Source: AWTP1-13 sp050248715
GTDB lineage: Bacteria; Pseudomonadota; Alphaproteobacteria; Rhizobiales; Hyphomicrobiaceae
DNA length: 64,000 bases
Assembly (NCBI GenBank): GCA_050248715.1
Contig: JBFWRV010000006.1
Span: 1 to 64,000 of the forward strand
Direction: 5' to 3'
Position numbers and translations under genes: made by a program
Part shown: piece by piece, positions 1 to 8,459 of the stretch
Position numbering within the stretch: the first letter of the stretch is position 1
Layout: the number at the start of each line of letters is the position of its first letter
Notes under the pieces: generated by a model
What the model was told of the DNA's origin: nothing
Database searches by the model: none
What the model saw: only the letters and a program-made list of their open reading frames with translations

Positions 1-989
1 TCGCTGTACCCTTCGCCGAGGAGCACGGCGGACTCGGGCAGGGCCTCACCGAGACCATGATCATCGCCGAGGCGTTCGGCCGGGGCCTGGTCATAGAGCC
101 CTATTTCGCCACCGTCGTGCTCGCCGGCGGGGCGCTGCGCCACTCCGGCAACGGGGCGCTGCTGGCTGAGCTGGTTCCGCCCATCGTCGAGGGCAAGCTG
201 ACGCTCGCGCTGGCGCATCAGGAGCGTCAGGCGCGCTACGACATCGCCGACACGGCGACGACGGCACGCGCCGACGGCAAGGGCGGCTACACGCTGGAGG
301 GTGAGAAGAACGTCGTCCTGCACGGCGACAGTGCCGACAAGCTGATCGTGGCGGCACGCGCCTCAGGCGCGCGCGCCGAGCGGGGCGGCATCGGCCTCTT
401 TCTGGTCGACGCCAAGGCCAACGGCGTCACGCGCCGCGGTTATCCGACCCAGGACGGCATGCGCGCGGCCGACGTGACGCTCTCCGCCGTGCGGGTGGGG
501 CCCGAAGCCGTGCTCGCGGACCCGGATAAGGGACTCACCGTGCTGGAGCGCGTCGTCGACGAGGCGATCGCGGCACTGTCGGCGGAGGCCGTCGGTGCCA
601 TGGGCGCGCTGCACGAGCTGACGGTGGAGTATCTCAAGACGCGCAAGCAGTTCGGCGTGCCGATCGGATCCTTCCAGGTGCTGCAGCACCGCGCGGTGGA
701 TATGCTGACCGCGCTGGAGCAGGCGCGCAGCATGGCCCTCTACGCCACCATGATGGCGGGCGAGCCGGACGCCCGGGAGCGGCGCAAGGCAATGTCGGCG
801 GCCAAGGTGCAAATCGGCAAATCCGCGAAGCTCGTCGGCCAGGAGGCGATCCAGCTGCACGGCGGCATCGGCATGACCATGGAGTACAAGGCCGGTCACT
901 ACTTCAAGCGGTTGACCATGATCGACTTGGCCTACGGCGACGGCGACCACCATCTGCGCGAGCTTGCCCGCGCCGGCGGATTGAGCTGA
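1..989 (+). CDS. acyl-CoA dehydrogenase, 5'-truncated by window edge
   Basis: FAD-dependent acyl-CoA dehydrogenase, expected to oxidise an acyl-CoA to the enoyl-CoA and pass electrons to ETF. The reading frame is already open at base 3 and encodes family-like sequence (VPFAEEHGGLGQGLTE) before the first internal ATG at 57, so the true start lies outside the window. Family hallmarks include RKQFGVPIGSFQ in the flavin-domain helices and QLHGGIGMTMEY near the C-terminus, where the Glu is the usual catalytic-base region. The visible part is about 329 residues. The substrate cannot be told. The ETF-QO gene at 10852 could receive its electrons, but the two are not in one operon. Confidence 0.9.
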   Translation, partial: AVPFAEEHGGLGQGLTETMIIAEAFGRGLVIEPYFATVVLAGGALRHSGNGALLAELVPPIVEGKLTLALAHQERQARYDIADTATTARADGKGGYTLEGEKNVVLHGDSADKLIVAARASGARAERGGIGLFLVDAKANGVTRRGYPTQDGMRAADVTLSAVRVGPEAVLADPDKGLTVLERVVDEAIAALSAEAVGAMGALHELTVEYLKTRKQFGVPIGSFQVLQHRAVDMLTALEQARSMALYATMMAGEPDARERRKAMSAAKVQIGKSAKLVGQEAIQLHGGIGMTMEYKAGHYFKRLTMIDLAYGDGDHHLRELARAGGLS

Positions 990-990
990 C

Positions 991-1110
991 TGTCATCCCG
1001 GTCGGGGCGCGACAGCGCGCAGAGCCGGGACGCAGGCCAGCAATCTCCAGACCATCGTACCTCTGGCCCTGGGTCCCGGATATTCGCCTGCGGCAAATTC
1101 CGGGATGACA
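991..1110. repeat. palindromic intergenic repeat, family A, copy 1
   Basis: An element of about 120 bp bounded by a perfect 11-bp inverted repeat, TGTCATCCCGG at 991-1001 and CCGGGATGACA at 1100-1110. The interior has further complementary parts (GAGCCGGGAC against GGTCCCGG). It fills the gap between the acyl-CoA dehydrogenase stop and the methylase start at 1112, so it must contain that gene's translation start region. Related sequence recurs at 57123-57235 and in degraded form near 38086, 44455 and 61237. Confidence 0.8.
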
Positions 1111-1111
1111 C

Positions 1112-1816
1112 GTGATGACGCAGCGCAAGTCACCAGAGCGCTCGATTGCCGGGGTGGAGCCGTTCGTCACGCTGCCGTATGCGCTCGAGCGCGGGGCGCC
1201 GCCGTTTGAGGGCAACGACATCAAGTACCCGGAATCGCTCGTGCGCCACTTCCTCGGCCGCTGCACGAAGCCGGGGGACAAAGTGTTCGATCCGTTCGCG
1301 GGGCTCGGCACGACGCTGTTCGTGGCCGAGGAGATGCGCCGCGTGCCTTTCGGCATCGAGCACGACACGCGGCGGCAGGAATGGGTGGCGGGCCAACTCG
1401 CGCACTGGACCAATCTCGTCAACGGCGACGCAGCCAAGGCTGCGTCCTATGGGTTTCCCAAGATGGATTTCGCCATGACGTCGCCGCCCTACATGCTGCG
1501 GCATCATACATGGAACCCGCTGCGTGAGGGCAATCGGGCGCACGCGGGATATCGCGCCTACCTGCGCGACATGGAGCGCATCTTTCGCGAGGTCGCGCGC
1601 ATCATGAAGCGGGGCAGCTTCATCGTCGTGCACGCGGACAATCTCCCCGGGCGCACCTTCACGCCGCTGGTGCGCGACCTGAGCCTCGCGATCGGCCGGG
1701 TGCTGCGCCTGGAGATGGAGACGGTTGTGGCGTGGAAGGGCGCGCCTGCCGACTGCCGCCACACGCATTGTCTGGTGTTCAGGGTGCTTCCCCTCCCCCT
1801 TGTGGGGAGGGGATAG
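1112..1816 (+). CDS. putative DNA methyltransferase (orphan)
   Basis: SAM-dependent methylase of the DNA-modification type. The SAM-binding motif DPFAGLGTT lies near residue 60 and the catalytic TSPPY motif near residue 125. The SPPY form is typical of N4-cytosine or related amino-methyltransferases, so the target base is uncertain, and an RNA substrate is not excluded. Start is GTG 1112 or ATG 1115. The Shine-Dalgarno is weak because palindromic repeat A1 ends at 1110. The last residues (LPLPLVGRG) and the stop codon are encoded by the next palindromic repeat, so the native C-terminus was probably shorter or different. No restriction endonuclease gene is adjacent. Confidence 0.7.
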   Translation: MMTQRKSPERSIAGVEPFVTLPYALERGAPPFEGNDIKYPESLVRHFLGRCTKPGDKVFDPFAGLGTTLFVAEEMRRVPFGIEHDTRRQEWVAGQLAHWTNLVNGDAAKAASYGFPKMDFAMTSPPYMLRHHTWNPLREGNRAHAGYRAYLRDMERIFREVARIMKRGSFIVVHADNLPGRTFTPLVRDLSLAIGRVLRLEMETVVAWKGAPADCRHTHCLVFRVLPLPLVGRG

Positions 1817-1888
1817 GGGTGGGGGAACCCCTACGTCTGCCGTTGTGAAATCCCCCTTCCCTGTCCCTCCCCCACAAGGGGGGAGGGG
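1787..1888. repeat. G/C-tract palindromic repeat, family B, copy 1
   Basis: A unit containing CTTCCCCTCCCCCTTGTGGG at 1787 and an inverted partner, CCCTCCCCCACAAGGGGGGA at 1865, separated by a short spacer with CCCTACGTCTGCC. It overlaps the 3' end of the methylase gene and lies between that gene and the convergent alcohol dehydrogenase. Close relatives occur at 22173-22277 and 35694-35808. Confidence 0.75.
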
Positions 1889-1920
1889 ACGACTACAGCA
1901 GGGTGGGGAGAGGGGGTGCG

Positions 1921-3006
1921 TCAGGCGTCGAACTGGATGACGCTGCGCACGACCTTGCCGGCCTTCATGGCGGCGAAGCCCTCGTTGATCTCGGAGAGCT
2001 TGATGCGGTCCGAGATCCAGTCGTCGAGGTGCAGCTTCCTCTGGCGGTAGAACTCCATCAGCCTCGGCATGTCGACGCGGAAGCGGTTGGAGCCCATGGA
2101 CGAGCCCTGGATCTTGCGCTCGCGCAGGAAATCGAAACCGTGCAGCTCGATCTTCTGTCCGAATGGGACCATGCCGACGATGGTGGCGGTGCCGCCGACG
2201 GCCAGCATCTGGAAGGCCTGCTCCGCAGTTGCCTTGGTGCCAAGGCACTCGATGGCATGATGGACGCCGCCTTTGGTGAGGTCCTTGATGCGCTGGACCG
2301 GATCGCCGTCCTTGGGGTTGACGAGATCGGTGGCACCGAGCTTGGTGGCCAGCTGCAGCTTCACCGGATTGGTGTCGACGGCAATGATGCGCCCGGCACC
2401 CGCGATCGCGGCACCGTTGATGGCCGCCATGCCGACGCCGCCGCAGCCGATGACGGCCACCGTCTCGCCGGGAGCCACCTTGGCCGTGTTCACGGCGGCG
2501 CCGTAGCCGGTGATGACGCCGCAGCCGATCAGCGCCGCGCGGTCGAGCGGGAAATCGTCGGCGATCTTCACCACCGCATTCTCGTGCACCAGCATCATCT
2601 CCGCGTAGGACGAAAGGTTGGTGAAGGTGTGCAGCGGCTTGCCGTTGAGGCTGAGCCGCTTGGCGACCCCCGGCGGCATCTTCACGCTGGTGTCGGTGCA
2701 GATGAAGGGCCGGCCCGTCGTGCAGTTGTCGCAGGTGCCGCAGAACACGGAGAGGCAGGTGATGACGTGGTCGCCCTTCTTGACGTAGGTGACCTCGGAG
2801 CCGACCTCCTCGACGATGCCCGCCGACTCGTGGCCGAGCACGACCGGCGTCGGATGCGGATAAAGCCCCTCGATGAAATGCAGGTCGGAGTGGCACAGCC
2901 CCGCATAGGCGGTGCGTAGCAGCACTTCGCGCGCGGCCGGCTTGTTGATGGTGACGTCCTCGATCACGAGCGGCTTGTTCGGCTCGTGCATGACGGCGGC
3001 TTTCAT
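1921..3006 (-). CDS. zinc-dependent alcohol dehydrogenase
   Basis: Medium-chain, zinc- and NAD(P)-dependent alcohol dehydrogenase, 361 residues. Catalytic-zinc residues are visible in GLCHSD (Cys38, His39) and GHE (near residue 60). The four structural-zinc cysteines form the block CGTCDNC...C around residues 89-103. A Rossmann dinucleotide motif, GCGGVGMAAING, starts near residue 187. It resembles the class III / NDMA-dependent-like ADH group more than small yeast-type ADHs, but the substrate is unknown. A strong Shine-Dalgarno (GGGAGGAG) precedes ATG 3006. It is transcribed alone, convergent with the methylase. Confidence 0.9.
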   Translation of the reverse strand: MKAAVMHEPNKPLVIEDVTINKPAAREVLLRTAYAGLCHSDLHFIEGLYPHPTPVVLGHESAGIVEEVGSEVTYVKKGDHVITCLSVFCGTCDNCTTGRPFICTDTSVKMPPGVAKRLSLNGKPLHTFTNLSSYAEMMLVHENAVVKIADDFPLDRAALIGCGVITGYGAAVNTAKVAPGETVAVIGCGGVGMAAINGAAIAGAGRIIAVDTNPVKLQLATKLGATDLVNPKDGDPVQRIKDLTKGGVHHAIECLGTKATAEQAFQMLAVGGTATIVGMVPFGQKIELHGFDFLRERKIQGSSMGSNRFRVDMPRLMEFYRQRKLHLDDWISDRIKLSEINEGFAAMKAGKVVRSVIQFDA

Positions 3007-3080
3007 CGGGGCTCCTCCCAGAGCTCGTTGTCGGCTGGGATGAGACTATCCGCTCGCCGCGTCGGGGTCAGCAAGCTTTC

Positions 3081-3167
3081 GTAGGCTGGGTCGAGCGTCA
3101 GCGATGACCCAACACTGAGCGGTTTGCAGTCCGGCGTTGGGTCAGCGCTTCGCTTGACCCAACCTAC
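3081..3167. repeat. palindromic intergenic repeat, family C, copy 1
   Basis: About 87 bp bounded by GTAGGCTGGGTC (3081-3092) and GACCCAACCTAC (3156-3167), with an inner copy of GACCCAAC/GTTGGGTC. The outer right arm contains the TAG stop codon of the SpoVR gene (complement of 3164-3166). A second copy lies at 45964-46051 with the same arms and the same CGCTTCGCTTGACCCAACC segment. Confidence 0.85.
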
Positions 3168-4732
3168 GGCATCGGCAGAGCCTCGTGCTCCTTGAGCACG
3201 CGCTTGCTGTCGATCTCCTGCTCCACCAGCTTAACGCGGTAGCCCCACAGCTGCGCCAGATATTGCAGCGTGCGCTCGGCCTCCGTCTTGTCGAGCAGAA
3301 CGCCGTTGCGCACGCTGTGGGTGAGCACGAGACGGCGGCTTCCCGAGAGATCGGCGTCCGTCACCTGCAGGTCGGGGTCCTGCGCGGACACGTCGTAGTG
3401 CCGGGCGAGGCGGCGGCGCACGTCGCGGTAGCCCTGCTCGTCGTGGATCGCCTTGACGTGCATGGCGGCGTCCCTGGCGTCGTCGGAGACGGCGAACAGG
3501 CGGAAGTCGCGGATGAGCTTGGGGCTCAGATACTGCAGCACGAAGCTTTCGTCGCGGTATTGCGCCCAGGCCGTGCGCAGCGCCTCCATCCAATCGCCGC
3601 TGCCGGCCATCTCGGGAAACCAGTCGCGGTCCTCCGCCGTGGGCTCGGTGCAGATGCGGCGGATGTCGTTCATCATGGCAAAGCCCAGCGCATACGGATT
3701 GATGCCTGAGAAGCGCCGGTCGTTGAAGGTGGGCTGGAAGATCACCGAGGAGTGCGAGTGCAGGAACTCCAGCATCGTGCCGTCGGTGAGCTGGCCGCGC
3801 TCGTAGAGCCGGTTCAAGATCTCGTAGTGCACGAAGGTGGCGCAGCCTTCGTTCATCATCTTGGTCTGGCGCTGCGGGTAGAAATACTGCGACAGCAGAC
3901 GCACGATGCGCAAAAGCTCGCGCTGCCAGTCCTCGAGCTTGGGTGCGTTCTTCTCGAGGAAGTAGAGCAGGTTCTCCTCGGGTAGGCCCAGCCGGCGCTG
4001 CTCGCCCTGCGCCTCGGCCGTCTCGGTCGTGGGCTCCTTGGTGATCTCGGGCAGCGTGCGGTAGATGTCGTCGTAGGTGGCTTCCTCGTGCGCGCGGCGG
4101 CGCGCGGCCTTCTCCTGCTCACGCCTGGCGACGTTGCGCGTACGCGGTCGCAAGTCGCGGCTGACACCCTGATTCATCAGCGCGTGCGCGGCATCGAGGA
4201 CGCTCTCGACCGCGTCCTGGCCGTGCCGCTCCTCGCATTCGGCCACGTAGCTCTTGGCGAATCCCAGGTAGTCGATGATGTGATCGGGCTGCGTCCAGAG
4301 CTGGAACTGGTAGTTGTTCTTGAAGAAGTGATTGTGCCCGTAGGCGGCGTGGGCAATCACGAGGGCCTGCATGGTCATGGAGTTCTCCTCCATGACGTAG
4401 CTGATGCAGGGGTCGGAGTTGATGACGAGCTCATAGGCGAGGCTGCGCATCCCGCGTTTGTAGTAGGCCTCGTCGTGGGCGAAGCGCTTGCCGAACGACC
4501 AGTGCCGATACATGAGCGGCATGCCGATCGAGGAATAGGAGTCGAGCATCTGCTCGGCGGTGATGACCTCGATCTGGTTGGGATAGATGTCGAGGCCGAG
4601 CTCTCCCAACGCAATCTCGCCCATGACGTCGTGGACCTTGCGGATCAGCTCGAAGGTCCACTCTGCCCCGTCGAACAGCGGGCGCATGTTGCCCTTGCGC
4701 TTGGGGAGCTTCTTGCTCGTGACCGTCGCCAA
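3164..4732 (-). CDS. ycgB: SpoVR/YcgB family protein
   Basis: SpoVR-family cytoplasmic protein of unknown biochemical role, made under stress or in stationary phase in other bacteria and genetically linked to YeaG/PrkA and YeaH. It is 522 residues and collinear with E. coli YcgB (about 510): QIEVITAEQMLDSYSSIGMP near residue 55, MEENSMTMQALV near 115, GHNHFFKNNY, and FLHSHSSVIFQP. I chose TTG 4732 because GAGGAGG lies 8 nt upstream, and the first residues (MATVTSKK) match the YcgB N-terminus. The next start, ATG 4687, would lose these. The Shine-Dalgarno overlaps the yeaH stop, so the two are translationally close. The motif NEGCATFVHY has Cys where E. coli has Trp. The stop codon sits inside repeat C1. 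Confidence 0.93.
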   Translation of the reverse strand: MATVTSKKLPKRKGNMRPLFDGAEWTFELIRKVHDVMGEIALGELGLDIYPNQIEVITAEQMLDSYSSIGMPLMYRHWSFGKRFAHDEAYYKRGMRSLAYELVINSDPCISYVMEENSMTMQALVIAHAAYGHNHFFKNNYQFQLWTQPDHIIDYLGFAKSYVAECEERHGQDAVESVLDAAHALMNQGVSRDLRPRTRNVARREQEKAARRRAHEEATYDDIYRTLPEITKEPTTETAEAQGEQRRLGLPEENLLYFLEKNAPKLEDWQRELLRIVRLLSQYFYPQRQTKMMNEGCATFVHYEILNRLYERGQLTDGTMLEFLHSHSSVIFQPTFNDRRFSGINPYALGFAMMNDIRRICTEPTAEDRDWFPEMAGSGDWMEALRTAWAQYRDESFVLQYLSPKLIRDFRLFAVSDDARDAAMHVKAIHDEQGYRDVRRRLARHYDVSAQDPDLQVTDADLSGSRRLVLTHSVRNGVLLDKTEAERTLQYLAQLWGYRVKLVEQEIDSKRVLKEHEALPMP

Positions 4733-4746
4733 CTGGAAATGCCTCC

Positions 4747-6033
4747 TCAGGCCGCGGCGCTGTCCGCCGAAAACAGATCGTGGAAGACTGGAAAAATATC
4801 CTCGGGCGATGCGACCCGCCGCATGGCGAAGTTGCGACGCTGACGAGCCACCTCTGCGTAGCCGTGCCAGACCGGCGTCTCCACCGTGTCGTTGAAGCGC
4901 TCGCCATGCGTGGTCTCGATGTAGGCGAAGTACTGGCAGATCGGCAAAATCTCGTTGCTCAGCAGGTCGAGGCAGCGCGGCATGTCGTCGTGGAAGTTGT
5001 CGCCGTCGGAGGCCTGCGCGGCATAGATGTTCCAGTCGGCGGGCGAATAGCGCTCGCGCACGACCTTCATCATCTCCTCGAGCGCGGTCGAGATCACGGT
5101 GCCGCCTGTCTCGGTGCCGCGGAAGAACGTCTCCTCGTCGACCTCGGCGGCCGTGCTGGTATGGCGGATGAAGACGATGTGCACCTCTCGGTAGTAGCGC
5201 GACAGGAACACGTGGAGCAGCATGAAGAACCGCTTGGCCAAGTCCTTGAGCGGCTCCGTCATCGAGGCCGAAGCGTCCATCAGGCAGAACATGACGGCCT
5301 GCGTCGTGGGCTTGGGAACACGCTCGAAGCGGTTGTACTGCAGGTCGATCGGATCGATGTAGGCGATGGTGCGGCGCAGACGCTGCTTGTGCTCGAGCCG
5401 GGAGCGCAGCTCGGCGATCCTTGCCGCGTTGGGTGGCACCTCCGCCTCGGCGGCCGCCAGCTCCTCCTCGAGCCTCTCGATCTCGGCTTGGCTCGGACGC
5501 CGCAACGCCATGCGCCGCCCGAGGCTCTTGCGCATCGTTCGCGTCCGGTTGAGGCGGGCGGGCGGACCGTCGCTGCTGAAGCCCGCGCGCACTGACCGGG
5601 GCGCCTTGAGGTCCTTCAACTTGACCTTGATCAGGTTCGGCAGCTTGAGGTCGTCGAAGAAGAGGTCGAGGAATTCGTCCTTCGTCAGCGTGAAGGTGAA
5701 GTCGTCCTGTCCCTCGCCGTCGGGGCTGCCCTGGCTGCCCCGGCCGCCACCGCCGCCTTGGGGCTTCGCGATCTCGTCGCCGACCTTGTAGGACTCGTTG
5801 CCGGGCAGAATGTAGTCGCGCATGCCCGAGTTGCGGCTGAGGCCGAAGGACGGCTCGCGCAGGCTCTTGGAGCGGATCGTGACCTTTTCGGCGCCCTCGG
5901 CCTCCGCGATCTTGCGCGATTTCAGCGAGTCCTTGATGGCCTCGCGAATCTCGGCCTTGGCACGACGCAGGAACCTCTGGCGGTTGCCGAGGCTCTTGGC
6001 CTTGGGGTTCAGACGACGGTCGACGATCTGCAT
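4747..6033 (-). CDS. yeaH: YeaH/DUF444 family protein
   Basis: DUF444 protein of 428 residues, the usual partner of PrkA/YeaG and SpoVR. Visible parts: a basic N-terminus (VDRRLNPKAKSLGNRQRFL), a Gly-rich linker at residues 91-102, a charged coiled-coil-like stretch (about 183-215), and a von Willebrand A-like C-terminal domain with the metal-site motif DASAS at 253-257. It is cytoplasmic and has no signal peptide. It lies between prkA and ycgB on the same strand, 14 nt from the ycgB start. The molecular role is unknown; interaction with the kinase is inferred from conserved gene order. The Shine-Dalgarno before ATG 6033 is weak. Confidence 0.93.
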   Translation of the reverse strand: MQIVDRRLNPKAKSLGNRQRFLRRAKAEIREAIKDSLKSRKIAEAEGAEKVTIRSKSLREPSFGLSRNSGMRDYILPGNESYKVGDEIAKPQGGGGGRGSQGSPDGEGQDDFTFTLTKDEFLDLFFDDLKLPNLIKVKLKDLKAPRSVRAGFSSDGPPARLNRTRTMRKSLGRRMALRRPSQAEIERLEEELAAAEAEVPPNAARIAELRSRLEHKQRLRRTIAYIDPIDLQYNRFERVPKPTTQAVMFCLMDASASMTEPLKDLAKRFFMLLHVFLSRYYREVHIVFIRHTSTAAEVDEETFFRGTETGGTVISTALEEMMKVVRERYSPADWNIYAAQASDGDNFHDDMPRCLDLLSNEILPICQYFAYIETTHGERFNDTVETPVWHGYAEVARQRRNFAMRRVASPEDIFPVFHDLFSADSAAA

Positions 6034-6181
6034 CTGCCACTACCGATCATGGGCGGGCGACTTCGGACCCCTGTAAATCCGGCCGTCGCGTCATCGGTCC
6101 GCGCCAACAGCGGCGAGAGGTGATCCTCCGCCGCTCCTGGCAATGGTGTAGCACGGGAAGGCACGCCCCGCACGCGGCCCG

Positions 6182-8128
6182 TCAGCTCGACTTCTTCACC
6201 CGCATGTACCATTCTACCAGGCGACGGACCTGGCGCGCGGTATAGCCGCGCTCGACCATGCGCTGCACGAACTCCTCGTGCTTCTTCTCGGTCTCGCTGT
6301 CCTGCTTCTTGCCGAAGCTGATGACGGGCAGCAGGTCCTCGACCTGGCTGAACATGCGCCGCTCGATGACCTCGCGAATCTTCTCGTAGCTGGTCCAGCT
6401 CGGGTTCTTGCCGCCGTTCTTGGAACGGGCGCGCAGGGAGAACTTGACCACCTCGAAGCGGAAGTCCTTCGGATTGGCAATGCCTGCCGGCTTCTCGATC
6501 TTGGAGAGCTCCTGCTCCAGCACCTGCCGGCTCATCAGCTGGCCAGTGTCGGGGTCCTTGAAGTCGTGGTCCTCGATCCAGGCGTCGGCGTAGGCGACGT
6601 AGCGATCGAAGAGGTTCTGGCCGAAGTCGTTGTAGGACTCCAGGTACGCCTTCTGGATCTCGTTGCCGATGAACTCTGCGTAGCGCGGCGACAGCTCCTC
6701 CTTCAGGAACTCGACATAGCGGCTCTCGGTCTCCTCGGGCAGTTGCTCGCGCCGCACCGCCTGCTCGACGACGTAGAGCAGGTGCACCGGGTCGGCGGCC
6801 ACCTCCTGGGTGTCGAAGTTGAAGGTCTCCGAGAGGATCTTGTAGGCGAAGCGCGTGGACGCGCCCTCCATGCCCTCGGTCACGCCTGCTGCATCGCGGT
6901 ATTCCTGGATGGTCTTGGCGTGCGGATCGGTATCCTTCAGGCTTTCGCCGTCGTAGACCCGCATCTTGGAGTAGAGCGAGGAGTTCTCGTGCGCCTTCAG
7001 GCGCGTCAGCACCGAGAAGCGTGCCAGCATCTCGAGCGTTCCTGGTGCAATCGGTGCATCCTTCAACTCGCTCGACGACAGCAGCTTCTCGTAGATTCTG
7101 CGCTCCTCGGCGACGCGCAGGCAGTAGGGGACCTTGATGACGCTGATGCGGTCGAGGAACGCCTCGTTGTTCTTGTTGGCGCGGAAGCTCTGCCACTCGC
7201 TCTCGTTGGAATGGGCGATGATGAGCCCCTGGTAGGGCATGGCGCCCACGTTCTCGGTGCCGACGTATGTGCGGTCCTGCGTTGCCGTGAGCAGCGGATG
7301 CAGCATCTTGAGCGGCGCCTTGAACATCTCGACGAACTCGAGGATGCCCTGCGTCGTGCGGTTGAGGCCACCCGAGTAGGAGTAGGCATCCGCATCGTTC
7401 TGGCCGAAGTGCTCCAGCTTGCGGATGTCGACCTTACCGACGAGCGCGGAGATATCCTGGTTGTTCTCGTCGCCAGGCTCCGTCTTGGCAACGCAGATCT
7501 GACGCAGCTTCGATGGGTGCAGCTTGACGACCGAGAACTTCGAGATATCGCCGCCGAACTCGTCGAGCCGCTTCACCGCCCACGGCGACATATTGCCGAG
7601 CAGCAGGCGCTGCGGGATGGCGTACCGCTCCTCGAGGTTAGGACCCATCGAGGCGGGATCGAACAGACCGAGCGGACTTTCGAAGATCGGGCTGATGCCG
7701 TCGTTGGTGGCGAGCACGTAGACGGGGCACTTCTCCATCAGCTCCTTGAGGCGCTCAGCCAGCGAGGACTTGCCGCCGCCGACGGGCCCCAGCAGATAGA
7801 GAATCTGCTTCTTCTCCTCGAGTCCCTGAGCCGCGTGCCGGAAGAATCCGACTATGCGCTCGATGGTCTCTTCCAGGCCGTAGAAATCCTTGAAGGCCGG
7901 ATAGACCTTGAGGGTTCTGTTCATGAAGACGCGGCCGAGTCGCGCATCCTTGGACGTGTCGACCAAGTCGGGCTCGCCGATCGCTTTGATCATCCGCTCC
8001 GCAGTGCCGGCGTACAGACTCGGGTCAGCGCGGCATCCTTCGAGGTATTCCCGCAAGGACATCTTGTGCTGCCGCTGGCTCTCATATGCCTGAGCATAGA
8101 GATCGAAGATGTTTTCCTTCGTAGTCAT
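6182..8128 (-). CDS. yeaG: PrkA/YeaG AAA+ serine protein kinase
   Basis: PrkA-family AAA+ protein of 648 residues, close to E. coli YeaG (644). The Walker A motif GPVGGGKS is at residues 114-121, followed by the PrkA AAA domain (DGISPIFESPLGLF, HSNESEW) and the C-terminal PrkA region (FRFEVVKFSLRARS). The family is described as a serine kinase, and a protease activity has been proposed for a Bacillus member, so the enzymatic role is not settled. I chose ATG 8128 (MTTKENIFDLY) because it fits family length; the open frame extends upstream to 8239 without family-like sequence. It is the first gene of a leftward operon with yeaH and ycgB, known for stress and nutrient-limitation responses. Confidence 0.93.
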   Translation of the reverse strand: MTTKENIFDLYAQAYESQRQHKMSLREYLEGCRADPSLYAGTAERMIKAIGEPDLVDTSKDARLGRVFMNRTLKVYPAFKDFYGLEETIERIVGFFRHAAQGLEEKKQILYLLGPVGGGKSSLAERLKELMEKCPVYVLATNDGISPIFESPLGLFDPASMGPNLEERYAIPQRLLLGNMSPWAVKRLDEFGGDISKFSVVKLHPSKLRQICVAKTEPGDENNQDISALVGKVDIRKLEHFGQNDADAYSYSGGLNRTTQGILEFVEMFKAPLKMLHPLLTATQDRTYVGTENVGAMPYQGLIIAHSNESEWQSFRANKNNEAFLDRISVIKVPYCLRVAEERRIYEKLLSSSELKDAPIAPGTLEMLARFSVLTRLKAHENSSLYSKMRVYDGESLKDTDPHAKTIQEYRDAAGVTEGMEGASTRFAYKILSETFNFDTQEVAADPVHLLYVVEQAVRREQLPEETESRYVEFLKEELSPRYAEFIGNEIQKAYLESYNDFGQNLFDRYVAYADAWIEDHDFKDPDTGQLMSRQVLEQELSKIEKPAGIANPKDFRFEVVKFSLRARSKNGGKNPSWTSYEKIREVIERRMFSQVEDLLPVISFGKKQDSETEKKHEEFVQRMVERGYTARQVRRLVEWYMRVKKSS

Positions 8129-8459
8129 TTCTGTCACCGCCTCTGATCCGGCGTCTTTGTTGAGACTAGACCATAAAAGCTTGGCGAGGATAGTTGAGCA
8201 CCCAGTTTGTTCACCTCCAACCTGTGACCATATGGCCAATCCGCCACGCTAGTGGACTTTTTAGACAAGATGGTGATCGCCTTGCCTGAAAACAATTCAC
8301 CATTCTCTAGCGGTTTCGTGCTGCTCCTCCTTTCCTCGGGCCACGGCTCGACCCGCTGGAATGGCTGCCAGAATCACGGCTGCCGGCTTCGGCCTCTTGC
8401 TCCAGGAAGCCGATGGCGGCTCACCTCTCCATCTGCAACGCCGTGGAGGCAAAAATGCC
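8129..8459. other. intergenic region upstream of the yeaG operon
   Basis: 331 bp with no convincing gene. It must hold the leftward promoter of the yeaG-yeaH-ycgB operon and the 3' end of moaB transcription. The only clear symmetry is the imperfect palindrome TGACCATATGGCCA at 8225-8238, about 97 bp upstream of the yeaG start, which could be an operator. I see no confident -10/-35 or sigma-54 signature. Confidence 0.45.

Noticed and set aside
1130..2896. Long open frame on the minus strand opposite the methylase gene, continuing across the alcohol dehydrogenase gene in another frame
   Set aside because: Composition is Arg/His/Gly-rich without motifs and it overlaps two well supported genes; it is a GC-driven shadow.
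6278..8146. 622-codon open frame antisense to prkA
   Set aside because: Leu/Val/Asp-biased sequence mirrors the kinase codons, no family motif and no ribosome-binding site.
8129..8459. Sigma-54 type promoter for the yeaG operon
   Set aside because: No TGGCAC-N5-TTGC type match could be found; the promoter class is left open.
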